This document shows positions 1 through 6,922 of a DNA stretch of 11,214 nt, piece after piece (position 1 is the stretch's first letter; every line of letters begins with the position of its first letter). The stretch is from NCBI GenBank assembly GCA_031383745.1, contig JANMZX010000544.1:1-11214 (forward strand), in the 5' to 3' direction. The notes under the pieces were generated by a model. The model was given only the letters and a program-made list of their open reading frames with translations, made no database searches and had not been told where the DNA came from. This DNA comes from CAISIP01 sp031383745 (GTDB lineage: Bacteria > Pseudomonadota > Gammaproteobacteria > Burkholderiales > Burkholderiaceae_C). The position numbers and the translations under genes were made by a program.

Positions 1-318
1 GGCGGTAAAACGTGCGATGTCAAAAGCCGCCTGCACCGTCTGTGCGACCGCCGCCTGCGAAAAATCCGAGGTGCTGGCGTTGCCGCGGCGCTGCCCCATG
101 TAAACCGTGACCGACAAGCCCTTGTCCCGGTTGCGCTCGACGTTTTCCAGTTCGCCCTTGCGCACCGAGACGCTCAGGCCGCAGCCCTCGGACGCTTCGG
201 CAGCGGCATCCGTGGCACCGAGCTTGGCGGCATGCGCCAGGGCCATGTCCACCAGATCTTCGAAAAAGGGTCGGCTGTAACTGAAGCCACTGTCGGCGTG
301 CGTCTTGTGTGATTTCAT
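1..318 (-). CDS. pmbA: PmbA/TldE metalloprotease subunit homologue, N-terminal 106 residues (runs off the window)
   Basis: The minus-strand frame opens at ATG 318-316 and stays open to base 1. It reads MKSHKTHADSGFSYSRPFFE, then a segment with SEGCGLSVSVRKGELENVER and VTVYMGQRRGNAST, which is the typical N-terminal domain of the TldD/PmbA family. PmbA (TldE) pairs with TldD in a cytoplasmic zinc protease that degrades peptides such as microcin B17 precursor and CcdA. The metal-binding residues belong to the partner TldD and to C-terminal parts not present here, so activity cannot be judged. It is divergent from darP with only 39 bp between the starts, an arrangement I recall as common in betaproteobacteria. 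The family assignment is from recognition of the sequence; the rest of the gene lies left of the window. Confidence 0.88.
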   Translation of the reverse strand, partial: MKSHKTHADSGFSYSRPFFEDLVDMALAHAAKLGATDAAAEASEGCGLSVSVRKGELENVERNRDKGLSVTVYMGQRRGNASTSDFSQAAVAQTVQAAFDIARFTA

Positions 319-341
319 CGTGAATGCGGTTAGTCGGCGGC

Positions 342-347
342 TATGAT
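342..347 (+). promoter_or_regulatory. Candidate -10 hexamer (TATGAT) for darP
   Basis: TATGAT lies 10 bases before the ATG at 358 in the short pmbA-darP gap. If used, transcription would begin about at the start codon, giving a leaderless or nearly leaderless darP mRNA; this fits the absence of a good Shine-Dalgarno before 358. No clear -35 box is visible at the right distance, so this is a weak call. Confidence 0.25.
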
Positions 348-357
348 ACTTGGCTGC

Positions 358-1008
358 ATGGCACGCAAACTCAAAAAAGGCTATTTCGTATCCGGGCATT
401 TCGTTGCCGAAGGCAGCGAACTCGATCTGGAACTCAAGCGCGAGCTCAAGGGCGGTGACGCGCCGAGCCGCACCGAGCTCAAGCACGAAAGCACGGAACT
501 CCAGAAGCTCGGCACCGGACTGCTCGGCCTGGGTGGCGATGCGCTGGAACGCCTGGCGCTGCCGGACAAGCTGCACGAGGCCCTGAGCGAAGCCAGGCGC
601 ATCACCAACTTCGAGGGCAAGCGGCGCCAGATGCAGTTCGTCGGCAAGCTGATGCGCCAGCTCGAAGCCCCCGAGCTCGAACGTGTGCGCGCAGCCTTGT
701 CGGAACAGAAAAGCGGCTCTGCCAGCCAGGCCCTGGAACTGCATCTGGCCGAGCAGTGGCGCGACCGGCTGATCACCGACGAAGACGCCTTCGGCAATTG
801 GATCATCCAATACCCGACCACCGACGGCCAGCAGCTGCGGGCCCTGATTCGCCAGGCGCGCAAGGACGCGCTGCCTTCGAAGGCCGGCGAAACACCCCGC
901 CACGGCAAGGCCTACCGCGAGTTGTTCCAGATCGTGCGCGAGCAGATGACCCGGATCCCCGACAACGACGACACCGCCACCCATGTCCGCCCCGCATCCC
1001 TCACCTGA
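358..1008 (+). CDS. darP: DarP (YjgA, DUF615) ribosome-associated 50S maturation protein
   Basis: A 216-residue protein matching the YjgA/DUF615 family, renamed DarP for its role in late assembly of the 50S ribosomal subunit. Recognisable family stretches are the basic N-terminus (MARKLKKGYF), the segment SKSELKRE-like LKRELKGGDAPSRTELKHES, ARRITNFEGKRRQMQFVGKL near residues 77-97, and the C-terminal ALIRQARKD and KAYRELFQIVRE helices. It is highly charged and lacks a signal peptide or membrane segment, so cytoplasmic. An in-frame ATG also exists at 343, adding MILGC, but this overlaps the candidate -10 box and is unlike family N-termini, so 358 is preferred. The C-terminal coding end overlaps the mog start by 26 bp, suggesting co-transcription and possible translational coupling. 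Confidence 0.9.
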   Translation: MARKLKKGYFVSGHFVAEGSELDLELKRELKGGDAPSRTELKHESTELQKLGTGLLGLGGDALERLALPDKLHEALSEARRITNFEGKRRQMQFVGKLMRQLEAPELERVRAALSEQKSGSASQALELHLAEQWRDRLITDEDAFGNWIIQYPTTDGQQLRALIRQARKDALPSKAGETPRHGKAYRELFQIVREQMTRIPDNDDTATHVRPASLT

Positions 1009-1591
1009 CACCATCCGCATCGGCATCGTCTCCGTCAGCGACCGCGCCTCCAGCGGCGTCTACGAGGACAAGGGCCTGCCCGCGCTGCAGGAGTGGCTCA
1101 CCCGCGCCCTGCGCAACCCGCTGCAATTCGAGCCGCGACTGATCCCTGACGAACAGGCGCGCATCAGTGCCACGCTGATCGAACTGGTGGATGCCGGCTG
1201 CAGCCTCGTGCTGACCACTGGTGGCACCGGCCCGGCCCTGCGCGACGTGACTCCGGAGGCCACGTTGGCAGTGGCCCACAAGGAGATGCCCGGGTTCGGC
1301 GAGCAGATGCGCCAGATCAGCCTGAAGTTCGTGCCCACCGCGATCCTGTCGCGCCAGGTGGCGGTGGTGCGGGGCAAGAGCCTGATCATCAACCTGCCAG
1401 GTCAGCCCAAGGCCATTGCCGAGACGCTGGAAGGCGTGCGTGGCGCGAACGGCGAATCGGTGGTGCCCGGCATCTTCGCCGCGGTGCCCTACTGTGTGGA
1501 CCTGATCGGCGGGCCGTACATCGAAACCGTCGATACCGTGTGCAAGGCATTCCGGCCGAAGTCGGCGCAACGCCCTGCCGGCGCGGCCTGA
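983..1591 (+). CDS. mog: Molybdopterin adenylyltransferase (Mog/MogA)
   Basis: A 202-residue MoCF/MogA-domain protein. It adenylates molybdopterin with ATP before molybdate insertion in molybdenum cofactor synthesis, in the cytoplasm. Visible motifs are the N-terminal IGIVSVSDRASSGVYEDKG (about residues 13-31), the nucleotide/MPT-binding loop TTGGTGP (78-84), LRDVTPEA (86-93), EMPGFGE (101-107) and NLPGQPKA (137-144), all in family order. Length is normal for MogA; a MoeA-type extension is absent. The only ATG that fits is at 983, inside the end of darP in another frame. It is convergent with cysE, 27 bp away, with no obvious terminator hairpin between them. A molybdenum cofactor gene is compatible with nitrate respiration, but mog is a housekeeping gene here and is outside the nor module. 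Confidence 0.93.
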   Translation: MSAPHPSPDTIRIGIVSVSDRASSGVYEDKGLPALQEWLTRALRNPLQFEPRLIPDEQARISATLIELVDAGCSLVLTTGGTGPALRDVTPEATLAVAHKEMPGFGEQMRQISLKFVPTAILSRQVAVVRGKSLIINLPGQPKAIAETLEGVRGANGESVVPGIFAAVPYCVDLIGGPYIETVDTVCKAFRPKSAQRPAGAA

Positions 1592-1618
1592 GCCACACCC
1601 GCACACCACCCCCGTCGC

Positions 1619-2398
1619 TCAGCGGTCCACCAGTTGGGTCAGCTTGGCGGCTTCGAAACTTTCGTCGCGCGCAGCGTCGGGAGGCACACAACTGCCACTG
1701 CTCGATGCACGCTCATCGGACAGCGTCGCCACGGCCTGCCACAACAGCGCAATCTGGTGCTCCTGCGACGATGCGTTGTCGATCAGGCCGCGCATCGCCA
1801 GGCTCAGCGGGTCGTCGTTCTGCGTCACACCGTAGGCCGAAAACCCCATCTTGGACGCAGCAGCCTCGCGCTTGGCATCCCCCTCGGCCTGGATGATGCG
1901 TGCCGGGTTGCCGACCGCCGTGGCACCTGCAGGCACCGGCTTCGTCACCACCGCGTTCGACCCGACCTTGGCGCCATCACCGACCGTGAAACCGCCCAGC
2001 ACCTTGGCGCCGGCACCGACCACCACATCGCGGCCCAGCGTCGGATGGCGCTTGGCGCCCTTGTAGAGCGAGGTGCCACCCAGGGTGACGCCCTGGTAGA
2101 TGGTGCATCCGTCGCCGATCTCGGCCGTCTCGCCCACGACCACGCCCATGGCATGGTCGAAGAAGACGCGCTCGCCGAGCTTGGCGCCAGGGTGGATCTC
2201 GATACCGGTGAGCCAGCGCGCGATGTGCGACACAAAACGGCCGGACCACTTGAAACCGTGCATCCAGAACCAGTGGGCGCGCCGGTGCAGGACGACCGCA
2301 TGCAGACCTGGGTAACAGGTCAGCACCTCCCAGGTGCTGCGGGCAGCCGGGTCACGGTCGAGAATGCATTGAACGTCGGAGCGCAGGCGCGAAAACAT
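1619..2398 (-). CDS. cysE: Serine O-acetyltransferase (CysE), left-handed beta-helix acyltransferase
   Basis: A 259-residue serine acetyltransferase that makes O-acetylserine from serine and acetyl-CoA, the first step of cysteine synthesis. The short N-terminal helical part is followed by hexapeptide-repeat beta-helix sequence: IEIHPGAKLG (66-75), FFDHAMGVVVGETAEIGD (79-96), VTLGGTSLYKGAKRHPTLG (104-122) and VGNPARII near 180. D81-H82 and H118 correspond to the conserved catalytic and binding positions of CysE. The protein has a short N-terminal domain (the compact SAT type) but a roughly 75-residue C-terminal tail after VGNPARII, ending ...LTQLVDR, of no recognised domain. It lies 9 bp downstream of trmJ on the same strand, so the two are probably one transcript. 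The shine-Dalgarno is poor, consistent with coupling to trmJ translation. Confidence 0.93.
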   Translation of the reverse strand: MFSRLRSDVQCILDRDPAARSTWEVLTCYPGLHAVVLHRRAHWFWMHGFKWSGRFVSHIARWLTGIEIHPGAKLGERVFFDHAMGVVVGETAEIGDGCTIYQGVTLGGTSLYKGAKRHPTLGRDVVVGAGAKVLGGFTVGDGAKVGSNAVVTKPVPAGATAVGNPARIIQAEGDAKREAAASKMGFSAYGVTQNDDPLSLAMRGLIDNASSQEHQIALLWQAVATLSDERASSSGSCVPPDAARDESFEAAKLTQLVDR

Positions 2399-2407
2399 GG
2401 CTGGAGT

Positions 2408-3142
2408 TTAGCCTTTCGGCTGCTGTGCCGCCCGCAGCATCGCCTTGGCAACACCTCTGAGAATATGGACTTCCTCCTGGCTCACTTCAGCGCGGTTGAA
2501 GAGCTGGTTCAGGCGCGGCATCAGCTTCTTGGGTGACTCCGGGTCGAGATACCCGATCGCCACGAGAGCCTGCTCCCAGTGGGCCAGCAGGCCCGCCACC
2601 TGCTGTGCGTCAGCCGCCAATGCAGGGCCGGTGGCGGGCGCCACGTCGAAGCCGCCCAGGGCCTGGCGCCATTCGTAGGCGATCACCTGCAACGCGGCGC
2701 CCAGGTTCAGCGAGCCGAAGGCCGGGTTGGACGGGATGCTGAGTGCCACATGGCAGCGGTAGACATCCTCGTTGCGCATGCCGAAGCGCTCGGACCCGAA
2801 CAGGAACCCGACGCCGGCCGGCCGGGTCGAGCCCGACGCCCACTGCGCAAAACAGGCGCGCGGACTCAGCGTGGGCGGCCCGAAATCGCGCGGCGTCATC
2901 GCGGTGGCGCACAGCGTGTCGATGCCCTCCAGGGCGTCGTCCAGCGTGGCTACGATGCGCGCCTTGTCGAGCACGTCGAGCGCGCCGCTGGCGCGCTGGA
3001 TCGTCTCCTCGCGCCGCAGCACGTTGGCCCAGCGCGGGGCCACCAGCACCAGATCGTCGAATCCCATGACCTTCATCGCCCGTGCCGCCGCACCCACGTT
3101 GCCCGCGTGGCTGGTGTGGATCAGGATAAAGCGTGTTTTCAT
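2408..3142 (-). CDS. trmJ: tRNA (cytidine/uridine-2'-O-)-methyltransferase TrmJ, SPOUT family
   Basis: A 244-residue SpoU-type SPOUT methyltransferase, most like TrmJ, which methylates the 2'-O of nucleotide 32 in the anticodon loop of tRNAs using S-adenosylmethionine. Motif 1 is ILIHTSHAGNVGAAARAMK (6-24, with N15), motif 2 is GFLFGSERFGM (112-122), and motif 3 is LSIPSNPAFGSLNLGAALQ (134-152); together these form the knotted SAM site. The C-terminal part (about 185-240) is the TrmJ-type helical extension with LNQLFNRAEVSQEEVHILRG. The open frame continues upstream to 3250, but that N-terminal addition is not family-like, so ATG 3142 is chosen. It is divergent from suhB and is followed closely by cysE. 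Confidence 0.9.
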   Translation of the reverse strand: MKTRFILIHTSHAGNVGAAARAMKVMGFDDLVLVAPRWANVLRREETIQRASGALDVLDKARIVATLDDALEGIDTLCATAMTPRDFGPPTLSPRACFAQWASGSTRPAGVGFLFGSERFGMRNEDVYRCHVALSIPSNPAFGSLNLGAALQVIAYEWRQALGGFDVAPATGPALAADAQQVAGLLAHWEQALVAIGYLDPESPKKLMPRLNQLFNRAEVSQEEVHILRGVAKAMLRAAQQPKG

Positions 3143-3255
3143 GCCGCCATTGTCCGCGCCGCCACAGCACCGGCCGGCCGGCGGCCGATTCGTGGGAAAA
3201 TCCGCCGCTTCGGCCGTCATCGCATGGCCGCCAACCGTTCCTGCCCCCACAATCC
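3143..3255. promoter_or_regulatory. Divergent trmJ/suhB intergenic region (promoters expected)
   Basis: This 113-bp gap separates two divergently read genes, so both promoters should lie here. It contains a GC-rich palindromic tract, CCGGCCGGCCGGCGGCC, near 3170-3186. I could not identify convincing -35/-10 boxes for either gene by eye. Confidence 0.35.
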
Positions 3256-4155
3256 ATGCCGTCTCCCAATTTCCATCCGATGATCAACGTGGCCATCAAG
3301 GCTGCACGCGCCGCAGGCGCCATCATCAACCGCGCCGCGCTTGACGTCGAGGCGGTGCGCATCTCGCAAAAGCAGGTCAACGACTTCGTCACCGAAGTCG
3401 ACCACGCGAGCGAAAAGATCATCATCGAGACACTGCTCACCGCCTACCCGGGGCACGGCATCCTTGCCGAAGAGTCCGGAAGCGAGCACGGCGCCAAGGA
3501 TTCCGAATTCGTCTGGATCATCGACCCGCTGGACGGCACCACCAACTTCATCCACGGCTTTCCGGTGTACTGCGTCAGCATCGGGCTGGCGGTCCGCGGC
3601 AAGGTCGAACAGGCCGTCATCTATGACCCGAGCCGCAACGACCTGTTCACCGCGACCAAGGGGCGCGGCGCCTACCTGAACGACCGACGCCTGCGCGTGT
3701 CCAAGCGGGTGCGCCTGACGGAGTGCCTGATCTCCACCGGTTTCCCGTTTCGCCCGGGCGACAACTTCCCCAATTACCTGGCGATGCTGGGCGAACTGAT
3801 GCCACGCTGCGCCGGCCTGCGCCGCCCCGGCTCTGCGGCGCTCGACCTGGCCTATGTGGCGGCGGGCTTCACCGACGGCTTTTTCGAGACCGGCCTGCAA
3901 CCCTGGGACGTGGCGGCCGGCTCGTTGCTGGTGACCGAGGCTGGCGGCCTGGTCGGCAACCTGACCGGCGAGGCCGATTTCCTGGACCAGAAGGAATGCC
4001 TGGCAGGTAACCCGAAGGTCTATGGCCAGTTGGTGTCGCTGTTCGCCAAGTACAGCAAGTTCGCACCGGCTGGCCTCAAGGCCCGGGCCGCGATGCTGAC
4101 CGCTGCAGCAGCGGTGTCGCCCGCCACGGCCGACGACGAGCCTGCCGCCGGTTAG
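3256..4155 (+). CDS. suhB: Inositol-1-monophosphatase family protein SuhB
   Basis: A 299-residue Mg2+-dependent sugar/inositol monophosphatase; SuhB also works with Nus factors in rRNA transcription and folding in enterobacteria. Metal-site motifs are visible: ILAEESG (69-75, E72/E73), WIIDPLDGTTNFIHG (87-101, D90, D93, T95) and QPWDVAAG (215-222, D218). The start ATG 3256 gives MPSPNFHPMINVAIKAARAA; ATG 3280 (MINVAIKAARAAG) is an alternative, and both are compatible with the family. After the conserved core ends near residue 268 there is a variable tail ending AAAAVSPATADDEPAAG. The last 17 codons (283-299) and the bases just past the stop recur 6243 bp downstream (10344-10408), so the 3' end of this gene may have been supplied by an inserted element. 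Confidence 0.93.
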   Translation: MPSPNFHPMINVAIKAARAAGAIINRAALDVEAVRISQKQVNDFVTEVDHASEKIIIETLLTAYPGHGILAEESGSEHGAKDSEFVWIIDPLDGTTNFIHGFPVYCVSIGLAVRGKVEQAVIYDPSRNDLFTATKGRGAYLNDRRLRVSKRVRLTECLISTGFPFRPGDNFPNYLAMLGELMPRCAGLRRPGSAALDLAYVAAGFTDGFFETGLQPWDVAAGSLLVTEAGGLVGNLTGEADFLDQKECLAGNPKVYGQLVSLFAKYSKFAPAGLKARAAMLTAAAAVSPATADDEPAAG

Positions 4156-4165
4156 TACGCATTCG
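4101..4165 (+). repeat. Left direct repeat: 3' end of suhB (candidate attL)
   Basis: Bases 4101-4165 match 10344-10408 in the same orientation at 60 of 65 positions. Bases 4101-4142 are identical; differences are at 4143, 4152, 4154, 4155 and 4160. The differences inside the coding part are synonymous, and the stop changes from TAG to TGA. Similarity ends abruptly upstream of 4101 and fades after 4165. Seen directly; the att-site role is inference. Confidence 0.85.
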
Positions 4166-4467
4166 GGTTTGCTCCTGCGCGGCCGGGGGGCCTGGCGCCA
4201 TCCCTCCCGCGGTCGCGCACCATCGCGTTGACAGGCCCCGCCCGCAACATCGGCCTCCTCAGACGACACCCAGCGTCCCGCCTGCAAATCGCCGGCCGCC
4301 CCATCACATCCACCACCACGTGCTGGGTTCGCAAGCGCACAGACCTGCAGGGCGGGAGAATTCAGAATCCTCCCTGGGACAACTTCCGAGCATCGGGTTG
4401 CTGCGACAGACGGCTCGTCATGTTGGCAACCCATGCCAGAGTGCCCGGACCACAACAGGGAACTGCC
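4156..4467. other. Intergenic region between suhB and the HiPIP gene
   Basis: This 312-bp stretch holds no convincing gene. It includes the end of the left direct repeat, a GC-rich palindromic patch (GGCCGGGGGGCC, 4181-4192), the dyad at 4354-4374, and a Shine-Dalgarno-like AGGGAA just before the HiPIP start. Short frames on both strands here have no protein-like character. Confidence 0.6.
4354..4374. promoter_or_regulatory. 21-bp dyad upstream of the HiPIP gene (candidate operator)
   Basis: GGGAG-A-ATTC-A-GAAT-C-CTCCC is symmetric about base 4364, with 9 of 10 position pairs complementary (only 4359/4369 fail). It is centred about 104 bp before the HiPIP ATG. The one-base centre makes it a poor RNA hairpin but a plausible site for a dimeric repressor or activator. 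It does not fit the NsrR or FNR consensus sequences I know, so no regulator is assigned. Confidence 0.35.
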
Positions 4468-4845
4468 ATGTCCATCTCCGCATCACGTCGACGCTTCATC
4501 GAAATCGCGCCTTTCACCGGCATTGCACTTCTGGCCGCCTGCTCGCCGAAGTCCGAGCCTGTACCCGTCAGCCCGGCGCCAGCACCGACACCAGCACCCG
4601 CCGCGCCGACTGCCGGTCTTCCCATGGTCGACGCGAAGGATGCCCAGGCCGTCGCGTTGGGCTATGTCGAAGACGCTCCGAAGGCCGACACGGCCAGGTT
4701 CAAGAACTATATTGCCGGGAATGACTGCAGCAATTGCGTGCTGTATCAGGGCAAGCTTGGCGAGGCCGCCGGTCCGTGTCCGCTATTTACGGGCAAGAAC
4801 GTCGCCGCCAGGGGATGGTGTACGTCGTGGGCCAAAAAGGCCTAG
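4468..4845 (+). CDS. High-potential iron-sulfur protein (HiPIP), probable Tat-exported lipoprotein
   Basis: A 125-residue HiPIP, a one-electron carrier with a [4Fe-4S]3+/2+ cluster in the periplasm. The four ligands are C87, C90, C104 and C118, giving CX2C-X13-C-X13-C, the HiPIP pattern; the preceding AVALGYVEDA and the ending GWCTSWAKKA are also typical. The N-terminus SRRRFIEIAPFTGIALLAAC has a twin-arginine motif and ends in a lipobox (LAAC, C25). A Pro/Ala-rich linker (about 31-50) then joins to the cluster domain, as in tethered lipoproteins. ATG 4468 is preferred because of the signal sequence and the AGGGAA Shine-Dalgarno; the frame is open further upstream to 4228 without family-like sequence. 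It is convergent with norD, 46 bp away. A role as electron donor to the neighbouring NO reductase is inference from position. Confidence 0.92.
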   Translation: MSISASRRRFIEIAPFTGIALLAACSPKSEPVPVSPAPAPTPAPAAPTAGLPMVDAKDAQAVALGYVEDAPKADTARFKNYIAGNDCSNCVLYQGKLGEAAGPCPLFTGKNVAARGWCTSWAKKA

Positions 4846-4858
4846 CCGGGGGTCGCCG

Positions 4859-4871
4859 CCAGGGATCCTGG
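4859..4871. terminator. Short hairpin between the convergent HiPIP and norD genes
   Basis: CCAGG-GAT-CCTGG is a perfect 5-bp stem with a 3-base loop, located between the two convergent stop codons. There is no T-tract on either side, so an intrinsic terminator is doubtful; it is simply the only stem-loop in the 46-bp gap. Confidence 0.2.
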
Positions 4872-4891
4872 CTCGACCACGTGGGCAGCGC

Positions 4892-6907
4892 TCATCGTTG
4901 TACCAAGCGTCGCATCCATTCCAGCAGCACGGTAGGCAGCAGTTCTGGACGCGGCAGCAAAGAGTACTGCCCGACGCCAAACACTCCGGGCAGATAGTTG
5001 GCCGCCTGACGGTCCACCGTGAGGCAAAAGCAATCAATGCCCTGCAGTCGGCCTTCGACGATCGCCTGACGCATGTCCTCAACCCCATAGCGCCCCTCGT
5101 AGTCGTCGATATCATTTGGTTTTCCGTCAGACAGCATCAGCAGCAAGCGGTGACGAGCGCCCTGCGCCATGAGCATGGCGCTGGCGTGCCGGATTGCCGC
5201 CCCGGCGCGTGTGTAGTGTTCCGGTTCAAGAGCAGCTATGCGCCGTGAGACGATCGGGCTGAACTCCTCCTCGAACGCCTTGACAGTGCGCGCCTGGACG
5301 CCGTGCGGCCCTTCACCCGAAAACGCCAACAGGCAACAGGATTCCTGCATTCCTTGCAGCGCAACGGACACCAGGAGCAACGCCTCCCGCTCGACATCGA
5401 TCACGCTCCTGTTCGCGGATATCCAGCCGTCTGTCGAGCCACTGACATCCACCAGCAGAAGGATGGCCAAGTCGCGCCGTGTCTCGCGACATGTCTGGTA
5501 GATCGCCTGGGGCATCGGCAAGCCCGCCTGGAAGTCGGCGCGGCCATCGATATACGCGTCGATGTCGACTTCGTCCCCCTCCAGCTGCTTTCGCAGTCTC
5601 GTGCGCTGCGCTCGCAGCATCTCGAAGCGACGGCGCACCAGGTTCACCACGGAGCGGTACTCGTCCAAGGTGCGGTCCACCCATTCCTGAGGTCCTTCCT
5701 TCATGGTCTTGACGTGCACTGTCACACCGGCATCGCAATACGCGCGCAGGCGGTAGTCCCACTCTGCATAGTGCAGGGCAGAGTCGACGCTGGAAGCGCC
5801 CCTGCCCGCCCGCCTGGCGCGCGAGGACACGGGCTCCTCGGACAGAAACACGTCCTTGGGTCGACCCGGGGCTGTTACCAGTCGGGCTTCGGGCAGTTCG
5901 GACAAGGCGTCCGCCATCTCCTCAGACGCCGTGGCGTCATCGCGATCGGTGGGCCGTTGCATTCCCGAGGGGTCCTCCACCTGCTCATGGGGCTTGGAGG
6001 TCTGCACCATCCAGGCGCCAGGCTTCCTGTCGTCTTCGTTCTCTGACGGCTCGCGCACCAGCGGGGCGCGATCGAGATGTGCGCTGCGGGGACTCTTCTC
6101 GGGTGACCCATCCGGGGAATGGGGATCCTGCAGCGGTACTGGTGCGTCACGCGCGAGCGTACGCAGCTCTCCGGTCCAGAAGTCCTTGAACAACTGCCTG
6201 GCGCCGGGCGCTCCCGGCGCGGAGCGCCTGCGCAAGTCCCGGGCAATGTCGTACGCACGTTCCTGCGAGGTGGGGGTGCCGCACGGTGCGTCGTTCGCCG
6301 GGTCCCGGGAGAGGGTCTGACGGACAAAATGTTCCAGAGCAAGCCGGTAGGCCGGGAACGCTGCCAGTGGCGGACGTTGACGCAGGGCGGCTGACCGCAT
6401 GGCGAGCACCGCCGCGCGGGTGCCTGGCAGGAGGCGGATCAGATCCACGTCGCCGGCCTGCGCTTCCAGCACAAGGTATACGCCGAGTTCAAGCGCATCG
6501 GCCAGACTGGGTCCATGGCTGGCGCTACCACGATGGGCCCGGGTGGCCTGCTGCAGCGCCGCCACGCGGTACCGGCCCAGCGGGTCCGCCATGCTGCAGT
6601 CTGTCATGCCGGCGGGCAACCAGATATGCATGCCATCGGTTGCGGGAAGCGCATCCGTGACAGCTGGGCCTTCGTCGCGCCGCAGCAGCTTGGTCAGGAA
6701 GGTGGCTGGCGCGGGCGGCTGGGCAATACGAATCGGGAAATTTCTACCGAAAACCGCGCATACCAGGATGTCAAGCCTGTGCACGATTTCCCGCAACGAC
6801 ATCCCAGGCGCAGACGCGGCTCCCTTTCGGTGCCTGTGCCAGAGCCGGCGTGCGTAATTGGTCGCATGCAGCGCCGCGTCGGCGATGACTTCTTCGGCTT
6901 CGGCCAC
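4892..6907 (-). CDS. norD: NorD, von Willebrand factor A protein for nitric oxide reductase activation
   Basis: A 671-residue NorD/CbbO-type protein that works with the AAA+ protein NorQ to make active NorBC, probably by helping insert non-heme iron FeB. The C-terminal VWA domain is clear: MIDAS motif DVSGS at 487-491 (LLLVDVSGSTDGW), the MIDAS threonine in EHYTRAG (T566) and LSDGKPND with D594. The middle (about 270-365) is a low-complexity acidic/Pro-rich region, usual for the family, and the N-terminal part is helical. No membrane segment or signal peptide is seen, so cytoplasmic. Translation begins with GTG at 6907, with a GAGGGA Shine-Dalgarno ahead of it; norQ stops 15 bp upstream. It is the last gene of the nor operon and is convergent with the HiPIP gene. 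Confidence 0.94.
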   Translation of the reverse strand: MAEAEEVIADAALHATNYARRLWHRHRKGAASAPGMSLREIVHRLDILVCAVFGRNFPIRIAQPPAPATFLTKLLRRDEGPAVTDALPATDGMHIWLPAGMTDCSMADPLGRYRVAALQQATRAHRGSASHGPSLADALELGVYLVLEAQAGDVDLIRLLPGTRAAVLAMRSAALRQRPPLAAFPAYRLALEHFVRQTLSRDPANDAPCGTPTSQERAYDIARDLRRRSAPGAPGARQLFKDFWTGELRTLARDAPVPLQDPHSPDGSPEKSPRSAHLDRAPLVREPSENEDDRKPGAWMVQTSKPHEQVEDPSGMQRPTDRDDATASEEMADALSELPEARLVTAPGRPKDVFLSEEPVSSRARRAGRGASSVDSALHYAEWDYRLRAYCDAGVTVHVKTMKEGPQEWVDRTLDEYRSVVNLVRRRFEMLRAQRTRLRKQLEGDEVDIDAYIDGRADFQAGLPMPQAIYQTCRETRRDLAILLLVDVSGSTDGWISANRSVIDVEREALLLVSVALQGMQESCCLLAFSGEGPHGVQARTVKAFEEEFSPIVSRRIAALEPEHYTRAGAAIRHASAMLMAQGARHRLLLMLSDGKPNDIDDYEGRYGVEDMRQAIVEGRLQGIDCFCLTVDRQAANYLPGVFGVGQYSLLPRPELLPTVLLEWMRRLVQR

Positions 6908-6922
6908 CGGCGTCCCTCGCCC

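Noticed and set aside
4181..4200. Intrinsic terminator after suhB
   Set aside because: The GGCC-GGGG-GGCC palindrome lies about 25 bp past the stop but is not followed by a T-tract and has a short stem.
4354..4374. NsrR operator
   Set aside because: The dyad lacks the AT-rich ATGCATTT-type half sites of known NsrR operators; kept only as an unassigned dyad.
3217..4455. 412-codon open frame on the minus strand over suhB
   Set aside because: Antisense shadow of suhB and its downstream region; no domain features.
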